59,239 nucleotides of DNA. Origin: an uncultured Oscillibacter sp. (GTDB lineage: Bacteria > Bacillota > Clostridia > Oscillospirales > Oscillospiraceae). Of the stretch, positions 50,147 to 58,862 are shown one piece after another. The stretch is taken from contig CAJUJW010000007.1 in the NCBI GenBank assembly GCA_910586735.1, positions 1 to 59,239 of the forward strand. Direction: 5' to 3'. The notes below the pieces were generated by a model that was not told the DNA's origin, made no database searches, and saw nothing but the letters and a program-made list of their open reading frames with translations. The translations under genes were made by a program, and so were the position numbers. The number at the start of each line of letters is the position of its first letter. The stretch's first letter is position 1.

Positions 50147-51798
50147 GCCTCCACGCCTATGTCGCCGCCCACCAAAACGGCTTCGATGAGAACATGTTCC
50201 TGGAATCCGGCAGCCGAACCTATGTGGAGGAAACCGGAGGGGCGAACTTCTTCTTTGTCACAAAGGGCGGAGAACTGGTGATCCCCAAGTCCGGTTCCAT
50301 CCTGCCCTCCATCACCCGGCGGTCCATGGTGTATGTGGCGGAAAACTATCTGGACCTGAAAGTCACCCAGCGTCCCGTCGCTCTGGCGGAGCTGCCGGAC
50401 TTCGTGGAGTGCGGCCTGTGCGGCACGGCGGCGGTCATTTCTCCGGTGGGCAAGGTAGTTGACCACGGCAAAGAAATCTGCTCCCCCAGCGGCATGGAGA
50501 AGATGGGCGATGTGACAAAGAGGCTCTACGATACCATGACCGGCATCCAGCTTGGGACTGTGGAGGCCCCAGGTTCATGCCTGCGCGGATCTTACCGGAC
50601 CCGACCCGTACTGTTCCCGATCCACCGGGGCGTGAGCTGCGAATACGGCGGAATTGACAGCGGCGGTATCGCCTTCTGCGACGCCGGAACCGGCATCGGC
50701 AAGACCTACGCCTACCTCGTGGTCGGAATTATGTTCCACGGCCCGCCATCCTCCCGGCCTGTCCTCGTTTCCACCTCCAGCATTGCTTTGCAGAAAACTG
50801 TGCGGGACGAGCATCTGCCTCTTCTCTCCGCCATCCTGGCGGAAGATGGCATGATCACAGAGTCCATTCAGGCCGTGATTCGCAAGGGCAAGTCCCACTA
50901 CGTCTGCCACCAGCGGCTGGAACGGCGGCCAGGACAACTGAACCTCCGCAAGAAAAACTGGAGGGCCGGAAACGCCCTGCTCTCCCTGCGGGAGAAACTG
51001 GACCTGGATGAAGCACCCCGCCTCAGCAGCTACAACGTCGAAGCTCACAAACTGCCGGAAACCGCCCGGCAAATGTTCAGCGTTACCCTCCGGGCCGAGG
51101 ACATCCAGGGCCTCATCCATGACCTGCGGTGGGAGAAATACCTGCTGGCGGCGGACACCCTGGCGGATACCTCCCGTCTTTTCCTTCGGAAGCTGGAGCG
51201 GCCTCACAACCCGGACAAGCGTTTCTCCGAATACGCCCTGCTGCTGGACGCAGCCTGCGGCCATGCCCAGGTGCTCTTCACCTCTTACGCCGCCATGTCC
51301 GCTGTAAAAGAGCGGCTGACGGCGAAGGACCTTCTCTGGCCCCTGTTCACCCTGGGCCGGAATGCGGGCCGCACCACAGAGCAGTTCAAGGCCAGTCCCG
51401 GAAGCGTCCTGCTGGCCACCGGCGCGGCCTGGGAGGGCTTCGACTTCCCCGGCGACTGCGTGTCCCTGCTGGTGATCCCCCGCCTGCCCTTTGCCCGCCC
51501 GGACGCTTTGAAAGAGAAGGAACGGGAAACCTTTCCGAATCTGCATTCCTTCATCCGGGCCATCGTCGTGCCGGAGATGCAGATCAAGCTGAAACCGGGC
51601 TTCGGCAGGGCCATCCGCACCGAAACGGTCACCTGTGTCGTTGCCATCTTGGACGAGCGGTCTGTCCCCGGACAGCGTTACTTCGAGGACGTGAAAACCG
51701 CCCTGCCGGACATGCGGATCACCGACAGCCTCCAGGATGTGGAGGCGTTCATCCGCAGCGTCAAAGGGCCGGACTACTTCCGGGAGGGCGGCGGATGA
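50143..51798 (+). CDS. Chimeric ORF: IlvE C-terminus joined to a shortened DinG-type helicase
   Basis: 551 codons without a stop. Residues 1-143 are the rest of IlvE (EETGGANFFFVTK, GLCGTAAVISPVGKVVDHGK). From about residue 160 it is a DinG/XPD-like helicase from an integrative element, with Walker A DAGTGIGKT (180-188) and motif VI GFGRAIRTET. Two parts are missing in frame: at residue 298 (51034) the Fe-S cysteine domain and first residues of the DEAH box (now NVEAHKLPE), and at about residue 370 (51253) a large middle part. ATPase function is unlikely. Confidence 0.75.
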   Translation: MSLHAYVAAHQNGFDENMFLESGSRTYVEETGGANFFFVTKGGELVIPKSGSILPSITRRSMVYVAENYLDLKVTQRPVALAELPDFVECGLCGTAAVISPVGKVVDHGKEICSPSGMEKMGDVTKRLYDTMTGIQLGTVEAPGSCLRGSYRTRPVLFPIHRGVSCEYGGIDSGGIAFCDAGTGIGKTYAYLVVGIMFHGPPSSRPVLVSTSSIALQKTVRDEHLPLLSAILAEDGMITESIQAVIRKGKSHYVCHQRLERRPGQLNLRKKNWRAGNALLSLREKLDLDEAPRLSSYNVEAHKLPETARQMFSVTLRAEDIQGLIHDLRWEKYLLAADTLADTSRLFLRKLERPHNPDKRFSEYALLLDAACGHAQVLFTSYAAMSAVKERLTAKDLLWPLFTLGRNAGRTTEQFKASPGSVLLATGAAWEGFDFPGDCVSLLVIPRLPFARPDALKEKERETFPNLHSFIRAIVVPEMQIKLKPGFGRAIRTETVTCVVAILDERSVPGQRYFEDVKTALPDMRITDSLQDVEAFIRSVKGPDYFREGGG

Positions 51799-51944
51799 TG
51801 AACGCCAAGAGCGAAATCCAGTACATACTGGTCACCCGGACCCTGGAAGATATGGCCCAGGTGGGCTTCCTGACGGCGGAGGAATTGGCCGCTGCCAAAC
51901 ACCTCGTTGTGGAGAAATACCGCCCCTCGGCTGTGTGGGAATAG
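51795..51944 (+). CDS. 49-residue conserved small protein of integrative elements
   Basis: Starts at tandem ATG codons overlapping the helicase stop (ATGATG). The sequence AKSEIQYILVTRTLEDMAQV and FLTAEELAAAKHLVVEKY has the look of a SHOCT-type helical hairpin. Such small ORFs are common just upstream of serine recombinases in clostridial elements. Intact. Confidence 0.6.
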   Translation: MMNAKSEIQYILVTRTLEDMAQVGFLTAEELAAAKHLVVEKYRPSAVWE

Positions 51945-52009
51945 TTCTGGATATCTCCGGCGAGGTGTGGTACTGTTGGCGTTGCCCAAACGAAAGGGAG
52001 GGCTGAAAC

Positions 52010-52237
52010 ATGGAATACAGCTTCTGCCTTGAACAGAAATTCCACGATGACGGACAATGGGAAACACGTACCTTGACGGCTCAGGAGGCGGAGGCCCTCG
52101 GAGAGGGATACACCCTGTATGTGGACGGCTACGTCAGCCAAGAGGCTATCCAGAATAATCTGGATGAGGCTGCCGCCACAAGGGCGTCATATGCGGCGCT
52201 TCAAAAGAGCAAAGGAGAACGGGGAGGCAAACGGTAA
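52010..52237 (+). CDS. 75-residue small protein preceding the serine recombinase
   Basis: GGGAGGG lies before the ATG. The protein is acidic then basic at the end (KSKGERGGKR), with YVDGYVSQEAIQNNLDEAA. It ends one base before the recombinase start. Found as a companion ORF of recombinases; function unknown. Confidence 0.6.
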   Translation: MEYSFCLEQKFHDDGQWETRTLTAQEAEALGEGYTLYVDGYVSQEAIQNNLDEAAATRASYAALQKSKGERGGKR

Positions 52238-52238
52238 G

Positions 52239-53678
52239 ATGACAGGCAATGTGAGAGTTATCCCGCCCAGAAAGAAGGAACCCTCCGTTCTGCGTGTCGC
52301 TGCCTACTGCCGGGTCAGCTCCGATTCTTCCGACCAGCTTCACTCCTACGCCGCCCAGATTCGCGGCTATACGGAGGAGAGCAGTAAGCATGAGGGTTGG
52401 AAGCTGGTGGGCATCTACGCCGACGAGGGCCTGACGGGCACTCGGATGGACAAGCGGGAGGACTTCAACCGTATGATTACCGCCTGTAAGCGGGGCCGGA
52501 TTGACAAGATCCTGGCGAAATCCGTCTCTCGCTTCGTGCGGAACACCGTGGACTGCCTCAAGGTCATCCGCACCCTTAAAAGCAGGGGCATCGGTGTAAT
52601 CTTTGAAAAGGAGAACATCAACACCCTCACCGAGTCCAGCGAATTTCTAATCACACTGTTCAGCAGCTTCTCCCAGGCGGAGAGCGAATCCCTCAGCCTA
52701 AACGTGGGAATTGGGGTAAAGCTGGCTATGAAGGAGGGAAAGGTCTCCTTCCAATACAAGAAGCTGCTAGGGTACCGGAGAGGCGAGAATGGCGGTCCGG
52801 AAATTGTACCGGAGGAGGCGGAAACCGTTCGCTTGATTTACCGTCTTTATCTGGACGGATGGAGCCCAGGAGATATTCAGAAGGAGCTGACGGAGAAAGG
52901 GATTCCCACGGCGGAAGGGATTCAGGGTTGGTCGCGGCAGGTGATTCGCAACATTCTAATCAATGAAAAGTACATTGGCGACGCCCTTCTGCAAAAGACG
53001 TATATCACCGACTGTATCAGCAAAAGGGCCCGAAAAAACCAGGGGGAGCTTCCCATGTACTACGCGGAAAACAGCCACCCCGCTATCATCCCCAGGGAAA
53101 TCTTCTACCGGGTGAAGGAGGAGATGTCCCGCCGGGCTGGCAAGCGGAAGGTGATGCAGAAGACAGGGAAGACCGAGCAGGGCAAATACTCCGCCAAGTA
53201 CGCTCTTAGTGAGCTGTTGGTCTGCGGGGAGTGCGGAACGCCCTACAAACGCTGCACCTGGGCCAGGAACGGCAAAAAGCGGATCGTCTGGCGATGCGTC
53301 TCTCGCCTGGAGTTTGGAAAGAAATACTGCCATAACTCGCCCTCGCTGGACGAGGACAGACTCCATAGGGCCATCGTGGGCGCTTTGAACGAGTATGGCG
53401 CCGTTCGGTCCGAAGTGAGGGCCGGGGTCCTGGAGCTGGCGGGGCTGGCACAGAGCCACGGCGAAAACGGTGGTGTGAGCCTTTTAGACCTGCGGCAGAG
53501 GCTGGACGCCCTGACGGCGGAACAGGCGCTCCTGCTGGACAAGGTGCTGGAGAACATGGGCAGCTCGGAGCTGAACGCCCAGCTTGAGGCGGTGACGGCG
53601 GAGAAGCAGGGCATTCTGGACCAGATGCAGGTTCTTGAACAGGATGAAAGCCAGCGGAGCCTCTGGGCCTCCAGATAG
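52239..53678 (+). CDS. Large serine recombinase, ended early by TAG
   Basis: A 479-residue site-specific recombinase. The catalytic domain has AAYCRVSSDSSDQLHSYAAQ with the active serine, ADEGLTGTRMDKREDFN and ILAKSVSRFVRN. The recombinase domain, the zinc ribbon (CGECGTPYKRCTW..CHNSPSL) and coiled coil follow. A TAG at 53676-53678 stops the frame, but the same frame continues REMEEWLDQQEMRFTEYED to TAA at 53840 and ends DVVIERKLC, the usual C-terminus. All catalytic parts precede the TAG, so partial activity is possible. Confidence 0.85.
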   Translation: MTGNVRVIPPRKKEPSVLRVAAYCRVSSDSSDQLHSYAAQIRGYTEESSKHEGWKLVGIYADEGLTGTRMDKREDFNRMITACKRGRIDKILAKSVSRFVRNTVDCLKVIRTLKSRGIGVIFEKENINTLTESSEFLITLFSSFSQAESESLSLNVGIGVKLAMKEGKVSFQYKKLLGYRRGENGGPEIVPEEAETVRLIYRLYLDGWSPGDIQKELTEKGIPTAEGIQGWSRQVIRNILINEKYIGDALLQKTYITDCISKRARKNQGELPMYYAENSHPAIIPREIFYRVKEEMSRRAGKRKVMQKTGKTEQGKYSAKYALSELLVCGECGTPYKRCTWARNGKKRIVWRCVSRLEFGKKYCHNSPSLDEDRLHRAIVGALNEYGAVRSEVRAGVLELAGLAQSHGENGGVSLLDLRQRLDALTAEQALLLDKVLENMGSSELNAQLEAVTAEKQGILDQMQVLEQDESQRSLWASR

Positions 53679-53881
53679 CGGGAGATGGAGGAGTGGCTGG
53701 ACCAGCAGGAGATGCGGTTCACGGAGTACGAGGATGCCACCACCCGCAAGTTTATGGAGCGAGTCACGGTGGTGGACGCTGATACCATCCAGGTCAAGAT
53801 CAAGGATGTTGATGTGGTGATTGAGCGGAAGCTGTGCTAAAATAGAAACGGAGGGGTACATATGGCAAACATGATTGGAAG

Positions 53882-54092
53882 GCGGACTACATCATTACCC
53901 ACTGTGGGCCGACCTCAGTGCAGGATGAATTGATCAGAGAATTTCACAAGGCCGACACGCTGACGTATTTCCCGGACGAGGTGGCCGGTCAGTGCCAATT
54001 CCGCAATTGATTTCTGGGTCATTACCACACAAACACCGTCATTCAAAAAATTTGCGGTGCTGTATGAGCAGATCATCCGCCTGAAACTATAA
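53882..54092 (+). pseudogene. Metallophosphoesterase C-terminal remnant
   Basis: Reads ADYIITHCGPTSVQDELI, then after a stop (TGA where homologues have tryptophan) FLGHYHTN, and after a frame change KKFAVLYEQIIRLKL to a stop. The THCGP and GHYH motifs are metal-binding motifs of calcineurin-like phosphoesterases. Confidence 0.55.
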
Positions 54093-54109
54093 GCAGAATT
54101 TGCAGGTAG

Positions 54110-54150
54110 GCAGAACGGTATTAAAGCAGAAAGATTCAATACCGCTCTGC
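54110..54150 (+). terminator. Terminator
   Basis: 13-bp stem with one mismatch (54110-54122 with 54138-54150), then a T-rich stretch with TTTTTAT. Confidence 0.65.
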
Positions 54151-54344
54151 TTGTCTGCAATTTTTATATTTAAAAAACGAATGGTGCGTGTTATAATTAT
54201 GTTATGAAATGAATGCTTGATTTCAACAATAAAGTTCTGAGTCAGGCAATCGGCAAGGGGTTCGAATTGCGTTACCTGTTTTTCGGCGGGCAGCTACCTG
54301 GAATCCATCAAAGTCTTGCGGCGTAAGGTTTTTGGCTGAATTAA

Positions 54345-54395
54345 GGTAGGAGTATTGAACAGTTTTATTGGACTGGGCAATACTCCCACCCTTAT
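54345..54395. terminator. Terminator-like inverted repeat in a gene-poor stretch
   Basis: Stem GGTAGGAGTATTG (54345-54357) with CAATACTCCCACC (54378-54390), loop of 20 bases, then CTTATTTTAT. The surrounding 54151-54531 holds no ORF with coding character. Confidence 0.55.
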
Positions 54396-54531
54396 TTTAT
54401 CTTGAAAACCCTTGCGCTGTCAGGCTTTTCTGTTTTTATTCATTATCCTCAAAAATGGACACCTAATGTCAGAAAAGCCGAAATTCAGAGTCAAAAAATT
54501 AGAAATGATGGTTTTTGAACCTCTTGTTTAA

Positions 54532-54720
54532 TTAGTTTGCTGATGTCTTTTTACCCTCATAGATTTCTTCCCGCTTCATGTAAGAGAAAAATGCCTCCAT
54601 AACAGCGTTGTCATGAGGCTGACCTAGGGCGGAGTAGGATTGGACAACCTTGTTCATGCGCAACAGCTTGCGGAAAGTCTTGGAGGTATATTGTGCTTCT
54701 TAGCCACTGTGGAGCATTAG
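54532..54720 (-). mobile_element. IS3-family transposase (OrfB) fragment
   Basis: Minus strand reads AQYTSKTFRKLLRMNKVVQS and HDNAVMEAFFSYMKREE, the end of the IS3/IS150-type integrase core with its catalytic glutamate. A TAA stops the frame just before (LHSG-stop-EAQYTS, normally LHSDQGxQYTS). The sequence ends at a stop at 54532 and the rest of the element is missing. Confidence 0.7.
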
Positions 54721-54889
54721 GGACTGGGGGGGTGCTCCTGTGTTTGAATATACGCATAAGAATTAATGAATTCACCCTATGAATTTGTCGAATTTTCTAA
54801 TATAATGTAGAAAACTAGTTTAGTTGTATGATATTGTAATATTATATTTTAAGGTCTAAAATATCAGAAATTTGAAAGGAATTAGGGCA

Positions 54890-55117
54890 ATGAAATCAGT
54901 ATCTAACAGCCAACGAATACTCTATGAGTTATTTATCCAAGAGTATCGAGACAATACTACAAGCTGCATTTGGAAATTCCTCTCGACTTTAGGAGTCCAC
55001 CATGCTATACTGATAAACGCCGTTACAAGGGATCGCTCCGCCGTCCAAGCGCTTCAACGCCGCAGGGCTGGCTTGCCGGGACGTGACAGCGTGGATGGAG
55101 AAAGCCCTTTTTCGTAA
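54890..55117 (+). CDS. 75-residue ORF of unknown family, doubtful
   Basis: GAAAGGAATTAGGGCA precedes the ATG. The first half (SQRILYELFIQEYRDNTTSC) looks like protein. The second half from about residue 48 is arginine-rich and fits another frame better (DVTAWMEKALFRNRRLW), so a frameshift or chance join is likely. The preceding 54721-54889 is AT-rich and empty. Confidence 0.3.
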   Translation: MKSVSNSQRILYELFIQEYRDNTTSCIWKFLSTLGVHHAILINAVTRDRSAVQALQRRRAGLPGRDSVDGESPFS

Positions 55118-55159
55118 TCGGCGGTTGTGGACAGCAAAGTATAGGAGGAGAGCGGAAAC

Positions 55160-56863
55160 ATGATTCACTACATACAAAATTTGAAAATCAGACTGAAACT
55201 TTATATCCTCATAGGAGTCGCGCTGTTCGGAATGCTTTTGATCAGCGGCATGTCCTTCTTCCTGATGGGGCAGATGAACGAAATGACAAGCGATATTGCG
55301 ACAAGCTGGCTTCCCAGTGTTGACATCGGAAGGGAGCTGAGCAACACCATTTCAAATATCCGCCTCAATGAATTGGGGTATCTCACCGCAATGTCAGATG
55401 ATATGGAGAAATCCAGCCTTCAGTATCTCCAGAGTGAAAAAGAGGACATGGAGGCTCTTTTAGCCACATATGGGGCGCTCATTGATGAAGAAGAGCGGGA
55501 TTTTTATCATAACGCGCTGAATTTCTGGACGCAGTACAGGGAAACAGATGAAAGAATAATGGCCCTGGCCGCGCAGGGCCGCATAGAGGATGCCCGGGAA
55601 ATCCTGGACGGCGAATGCGTGGATCTTTACAATTCTTTAAACAGCGCCTTTGATCAAATTATCACCTACAATACACAGGGCAGCGATAACGCGGCGGAGG
55701 AGAGCGCTTCCCTGTACAGAACCGCCGTCTGTGTGATGGCAGGGATCGTCCTCGCCGTGATCCTCGTGGGAGTTTTCTTCTCCTTTGTAGTGATACGGTT
55801 GATCAAAATGCCTATTTCCGAGATTGAAAGCGCTGCGGTCAAAATGGCCGAGGGAGATTTGGATGTAGTGATCTCCTATACCTCCAAAGACGAACTGGGT
55901 ATTCTTGCCGCTCAGGTAAACAAATTGATCCACAAGCTCCAGATGATTATTGAGGATGAGAATAAATTCCTTGCCAGAATGGCTGAGGGAGATTTTACGG
56001 TGGATTCGGTTTGTGAGGAAGCGTATACGGGCGGCTTCTATCCCCTGCTGGTTTCTTTCCGGGGCATTGCGGAAAGGCTCAACGACACCATGCTGCAAAT
56101 CAGCCAGAGTTCCTCTCAGGTCGCAAGCGGCGCGGACCAGGTATCGACCGGATCCCAGGCTCTTGCCCAGGGGGCAGCCGAGCAGGCAAGTTCCGTGCAG
56201 GAACTCGCCGCCACCATTAGTGACATCTCCAACCGGGTCAATCAAAACGCGGACCATGCGCGGCAGGCCAGTGCTGCGGCCGGCGAGGTCAGTACGAAAA
56301 TGGATATGAGCAAAGAGAAGATGCAGCAGATGATCCAAGCAATGCGGGATATCAGCACCTGCTCCAGTGAGATCAGTAAAATTATGAAGATCATCGAAGA
56401 TATCGCCTTCCAAACGAATATTCTCGCTTTGAACGCCGCCGTAGAAGCCGCCCGCGCGGGCTCCGCTGGAAAAGGATTTTCCGTAGTGGCTGACGAGGTC
56501 CGCAATCTGGCAAACAAAAGCACGGAGGCCTCGGAAAACATCTCTGCTTTGATAGAAAATTCCTTAAAGGCGGTTGAAAGCGGGACGCAAATCGCGGACG
56601 ATACCGCGCGGTTTTTAATGCTGGCCGTCAATGATGTAAACGAGATGACCGGCATTATCGGACAGATTTCGGAGGCCAGCAGCGAACAGGCCGATTCCAT
56701 TTCTCAAATTATTACGGGGATTGACCGGATTTCCAGTGTTGTACAGACAAACTCGGCAACCGCGGAAGAGAGCGCGGCGGCGAGCGAAGAACTGTCCAGT
56801 CAGTCGCAGCTCATGAAGGGGCTTGTAGAAAGATTCAAACTAAAGGGCAATCCTTTCAGATGA
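55160..56863 (+). CDS. Methyl-accepting chemotaxis protein
   Basis: A 567-residue transmembrane receptor. One helix at the N-terminus (about residues 12-35), a four-helix-bundle extracellular sensor (about 36-185), a second helix (about 188-212), HAMP-like regions with repeated MAEGDLDV/MAEGDFTV, and a signalling domain whose hairpin tip is IIEDIAFQTNILALNAAVEA. AGGAGGAG precedes the ATG. Intact and normal in length, lower in GC than the core genome. The ligand is unknown. No other chemotaxis genes are nearby. Confidence 0.93.
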   Translation: MIHYIQNLKIRLKLYILIGVALFGMLLISGMSFFLMGQMNEMTSDIATSWLPSVDIGRELSNTISNIRLNELGYLTAMSDDMEKSSLQYLQSEKEDMEALLATYGALIDEEERDFYHNALNFWTQYRETDERIMALAAQGRIEDAREILDGECVDLYNSLNSAFDQIITYNTQGSDNAAEESASLYRTAVCVMAGIVLAVILVGVFFSFVVIRLIKMPISEIESAAVKMAEGDLDVVISYTSKDELGILAAQVNKLIHKLQMIIEDENKFLARMAEGDFTVDSVCEEAYTGGFYPLLVSFRGIAERLNDTMLQISQSSSQVASGADQVSTGSQALAQGAAEQASSVQELAATISDISNRVNQNADHARQASAAAGEVSTKMDMSKEKMQQMIQAMRDISTCSSEISKIMKIIEDIAFQTNILALNAAVEAARAGSAGKGFSVVADEVRNLANKSTEASENISALIENSLKAVESGTQIADDTARFLMLAVNDVNEMTGIIGQISEASSEQADSISQIITGIDRISSVVQTNSATAEESAAASEELSSQSQLMKGLVERFKLKGNPFR

Positions 56864-56876
56864 CTCCCTCTTGAAT

Positions 56877-56931
56877 ACCCCAACCCCCAATTTGAATAAA
56901 TTGTTGTTGGTTGTTCGGATTGGGTTGGGGT
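56877..56931 (+). terminator. Terminator-like inverted repeat after the chemotaxis gene
   Basis: ACCCCAACCC (56877-56886) pairs with GGGTTGGGG (56922-56930), long loop, then TTGTTCTTTG. Confidence 0.5.
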
Positions 56932-57300
56932 TGTTCTTTGCCTACAGCCCTTATAATTCAAGGGATACAGGCTTTTATGCCTCGGGTGCCATGTGTCAGA
57001 GCCCAAACGAAAACAGTTCAAAATCAAAGTGCAAAACGCTTGTGCCACAACGAGTTTCAGAAATAGTAGTTTCGTAGTGGTAAGCCACGTTGCCGTGGAT
57101 GTCATGTTGTTCGCGGCGACTTTTTACAAAAGTCAACTCTTACGCATTTTGTCGCGGCTTCTTTCCAGATCGGACCCGCTTCGCTGGCTCCGATCTGGTT
57201 TTGGGCGCGGGCTTAAAAGTTGCATCTTTTTGTCAACAGAAGACGTAAATTCGCCAGAATCGGATGATTTCGGTGGATTTTAGCAACTTTTCCGGTGTGT
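56932..57300. other. Non-coding stretch with a hairpin
   Basis: No convincing gene. Holds a perfect 10-bp stem CCAGATCGGA (57165-57174) with TCCGATCTGG (57189-57198). Adjacent to the integrase 3' end, it could carry attachment-site sequence. Confidence 0.35.
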
Positions 57301-58575
57301 TTATGGCGCTGAGAAATTGTTAGACCCACGCCTTGACCCACATGGCGAAATGGCCGGAACAGGATAGATAGGACGAGAGAGCGCCGGAGAGCAGGTTTCC
57401 GCCCTCCGGCGCTTGGCGTTTTGCATGACCTCCGCCATGAAGCCGCCGCTTTTCTTTGCGGCGCCCTTCTGCATCTCTTTTGTCACGTTAGTGTAGGCGT
57501 CCAGTGTAAACTTTGTCGAGTAGTGGCCCAGCAACCCAGAGACCGTCTTGATATCTACGTCGTTTTGCAGCGCCATCGTGGCGAAGGTCCGTCAGAGGTC
57601 ATGGAAGCGGACATGCTCCTCGATGTCTGCCCGTTTCAGCAGCTTCTTATGAATCCTGCCTACGCAGTCCGGACCATACATCCCGCCTGTCACCGGTGAG
57701 GGGAACAGATAGGGACTGAATGGATGATGTTTGCGGTCCTCCACCAGAAGGCGCATGGCCTCGTTGTCAATGTAGACTATCCTGATGAAGTTTTTCGTCT
57801 TCGGTTCCGTCACCCGCAGTTCTCCCTTGCGCCTAGCGACGGATTTGGAAACCGTCAGACACTTCTCTTTGACGTTTAGGTCCGTCCAGAGGAGCGGTAA
57901 CAACTCGCCTCGTCGGAGTCCTGTCGTCAGTTCCAGGTAAAACATCGGGAGGACGCCATGCTCCTCTGCCGCCCGCAAGTAGTCTCCTAGCTTTTCCGGC
58001 GGGATGATCTGCATCTCCTTCTTCTTCTTCGGCGGCAGCTTGCAGTTGGCGGCGGGGTTCTACGGAATTAGCTGTTCCTTCACCGCTTGGTCCAGGCATT
58101 GCCGGAGTATTGCGTGAAGGCTGCGGATGGTTTTGTTGCTGAGGCCCGAAATCTCCATGCCTTCATAGCGCTGGATGCGGCCACCCTCCCGTGTCCTGTT
58201 GTAAAACTTCTGGATGTCCAGTGTAGTCAGCTTGCGGAGTCTGATCTTTCCAATGCCAGGGACAATATGGTTCTCAACAAAGTTACGGTAGTGTTCTGCA
58301 GTGCTCTCTCGGATGGAGGGCTTCGCATAATTTTCAAACCAGAGTGTGGCCCATTGTCCCACCATGAGGTCCTGGCTCTTGGAGATATTGATTCGCTTGC
58401 TGTCCTCCAGGGCGCGTTTGAGTTTTTCCTTGGCTTCTGCCTGGGTTCTGCCAAGAACATTTTTCGTAACACGTTTGCCAGTTTCTAAATCATAGCCCGC
58501 CGTGTAACGTCCCTCCCCGCGGCCATCTTTTCGCTTGCGAATATTTCCCTCGCCGTTAGCTCGTCTCTTCGCCAC
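57301..58575 (-). pseudogene. Tyrosine-type integrase with two in-frame stops, one at the catalytic arginine
   Basis: AAGGAGGGATCGCT precedes GTG at 58575. The frame reads AKRRANGEGNIRKRKDGR, AP2-like and SAM-like N-terminal domains, then TAG at 58060-58062 (LIP-stop-NPAANC), the catalytic domain with TTGLRRGELLPLLW (first catalytic Arg), and FHDL-TGA-RTFAT at 57592-57594, where HxLR normally has the second catalytic Arg. It continues GLLGHYSTKFTLDAYTN with the catalytic Tyr to 57301. No frameshift over about 425 codons. Confidence 0.88.
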
Positions 58576-58619
58576 AGCGATCCCTCCTTCCCTCCACCCG
58601 GTCTTCCTCTTCTCTTGCG

Positions 58620-58862
58620 AAGGAGTAGGGCATTCGTTCTCCGGCAATCCCGAAGGCCAGCTGGAACCCTCAGACGAAACTCGCCAGCGTGGTTTCCTCC
58701 GGCAGCGGCGCTTGTATATCCACCAGCCAGAGGATTCTTTTTCGATCCTCCTTACTTACCCGCTCTGAGAGATCTCCAGCTTTGTTCTATTTCTCTCTGC
58801 AATCTCACATCCGGTCCTGTAAAAAATCTTTGGTGCGGAGCCCTCATGTATTCGTACTCCAC
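58620..58862 (-). pseudogene. Frameshifted small ORF upstream of the integrase
   Basis: AGGAGG precedes a GTG at 58862 (EYEYMRAPHQRFFTGPDVRL). After a frame change near 58770 it reads ERVSKEDRKRILWLVDIQAP, then ETTLASFV, a TGA, and GFQLAFGIAGER. The pattern fits small helical proteins seen before integrases in clostridial elements. Family not certain. Confidence 0.4.

Noticed and set aside
55030..55117. Second half of the 75-residue ORF as a real protein domain
   Set aside because: Arginine-rich run typical of an out-of-frame reading; another frame gives a more protein-like sequence but lacks a start.
36205..58575. tRNA-Leu as the attachment site of the tyrosine integrase at 57301-58575
   Set aside because: No second copy of the tRNA 3' end (GTGGGTTCGAGTCCCAC) was found near the integrase or at the right edge, so the link is not supported within this window.
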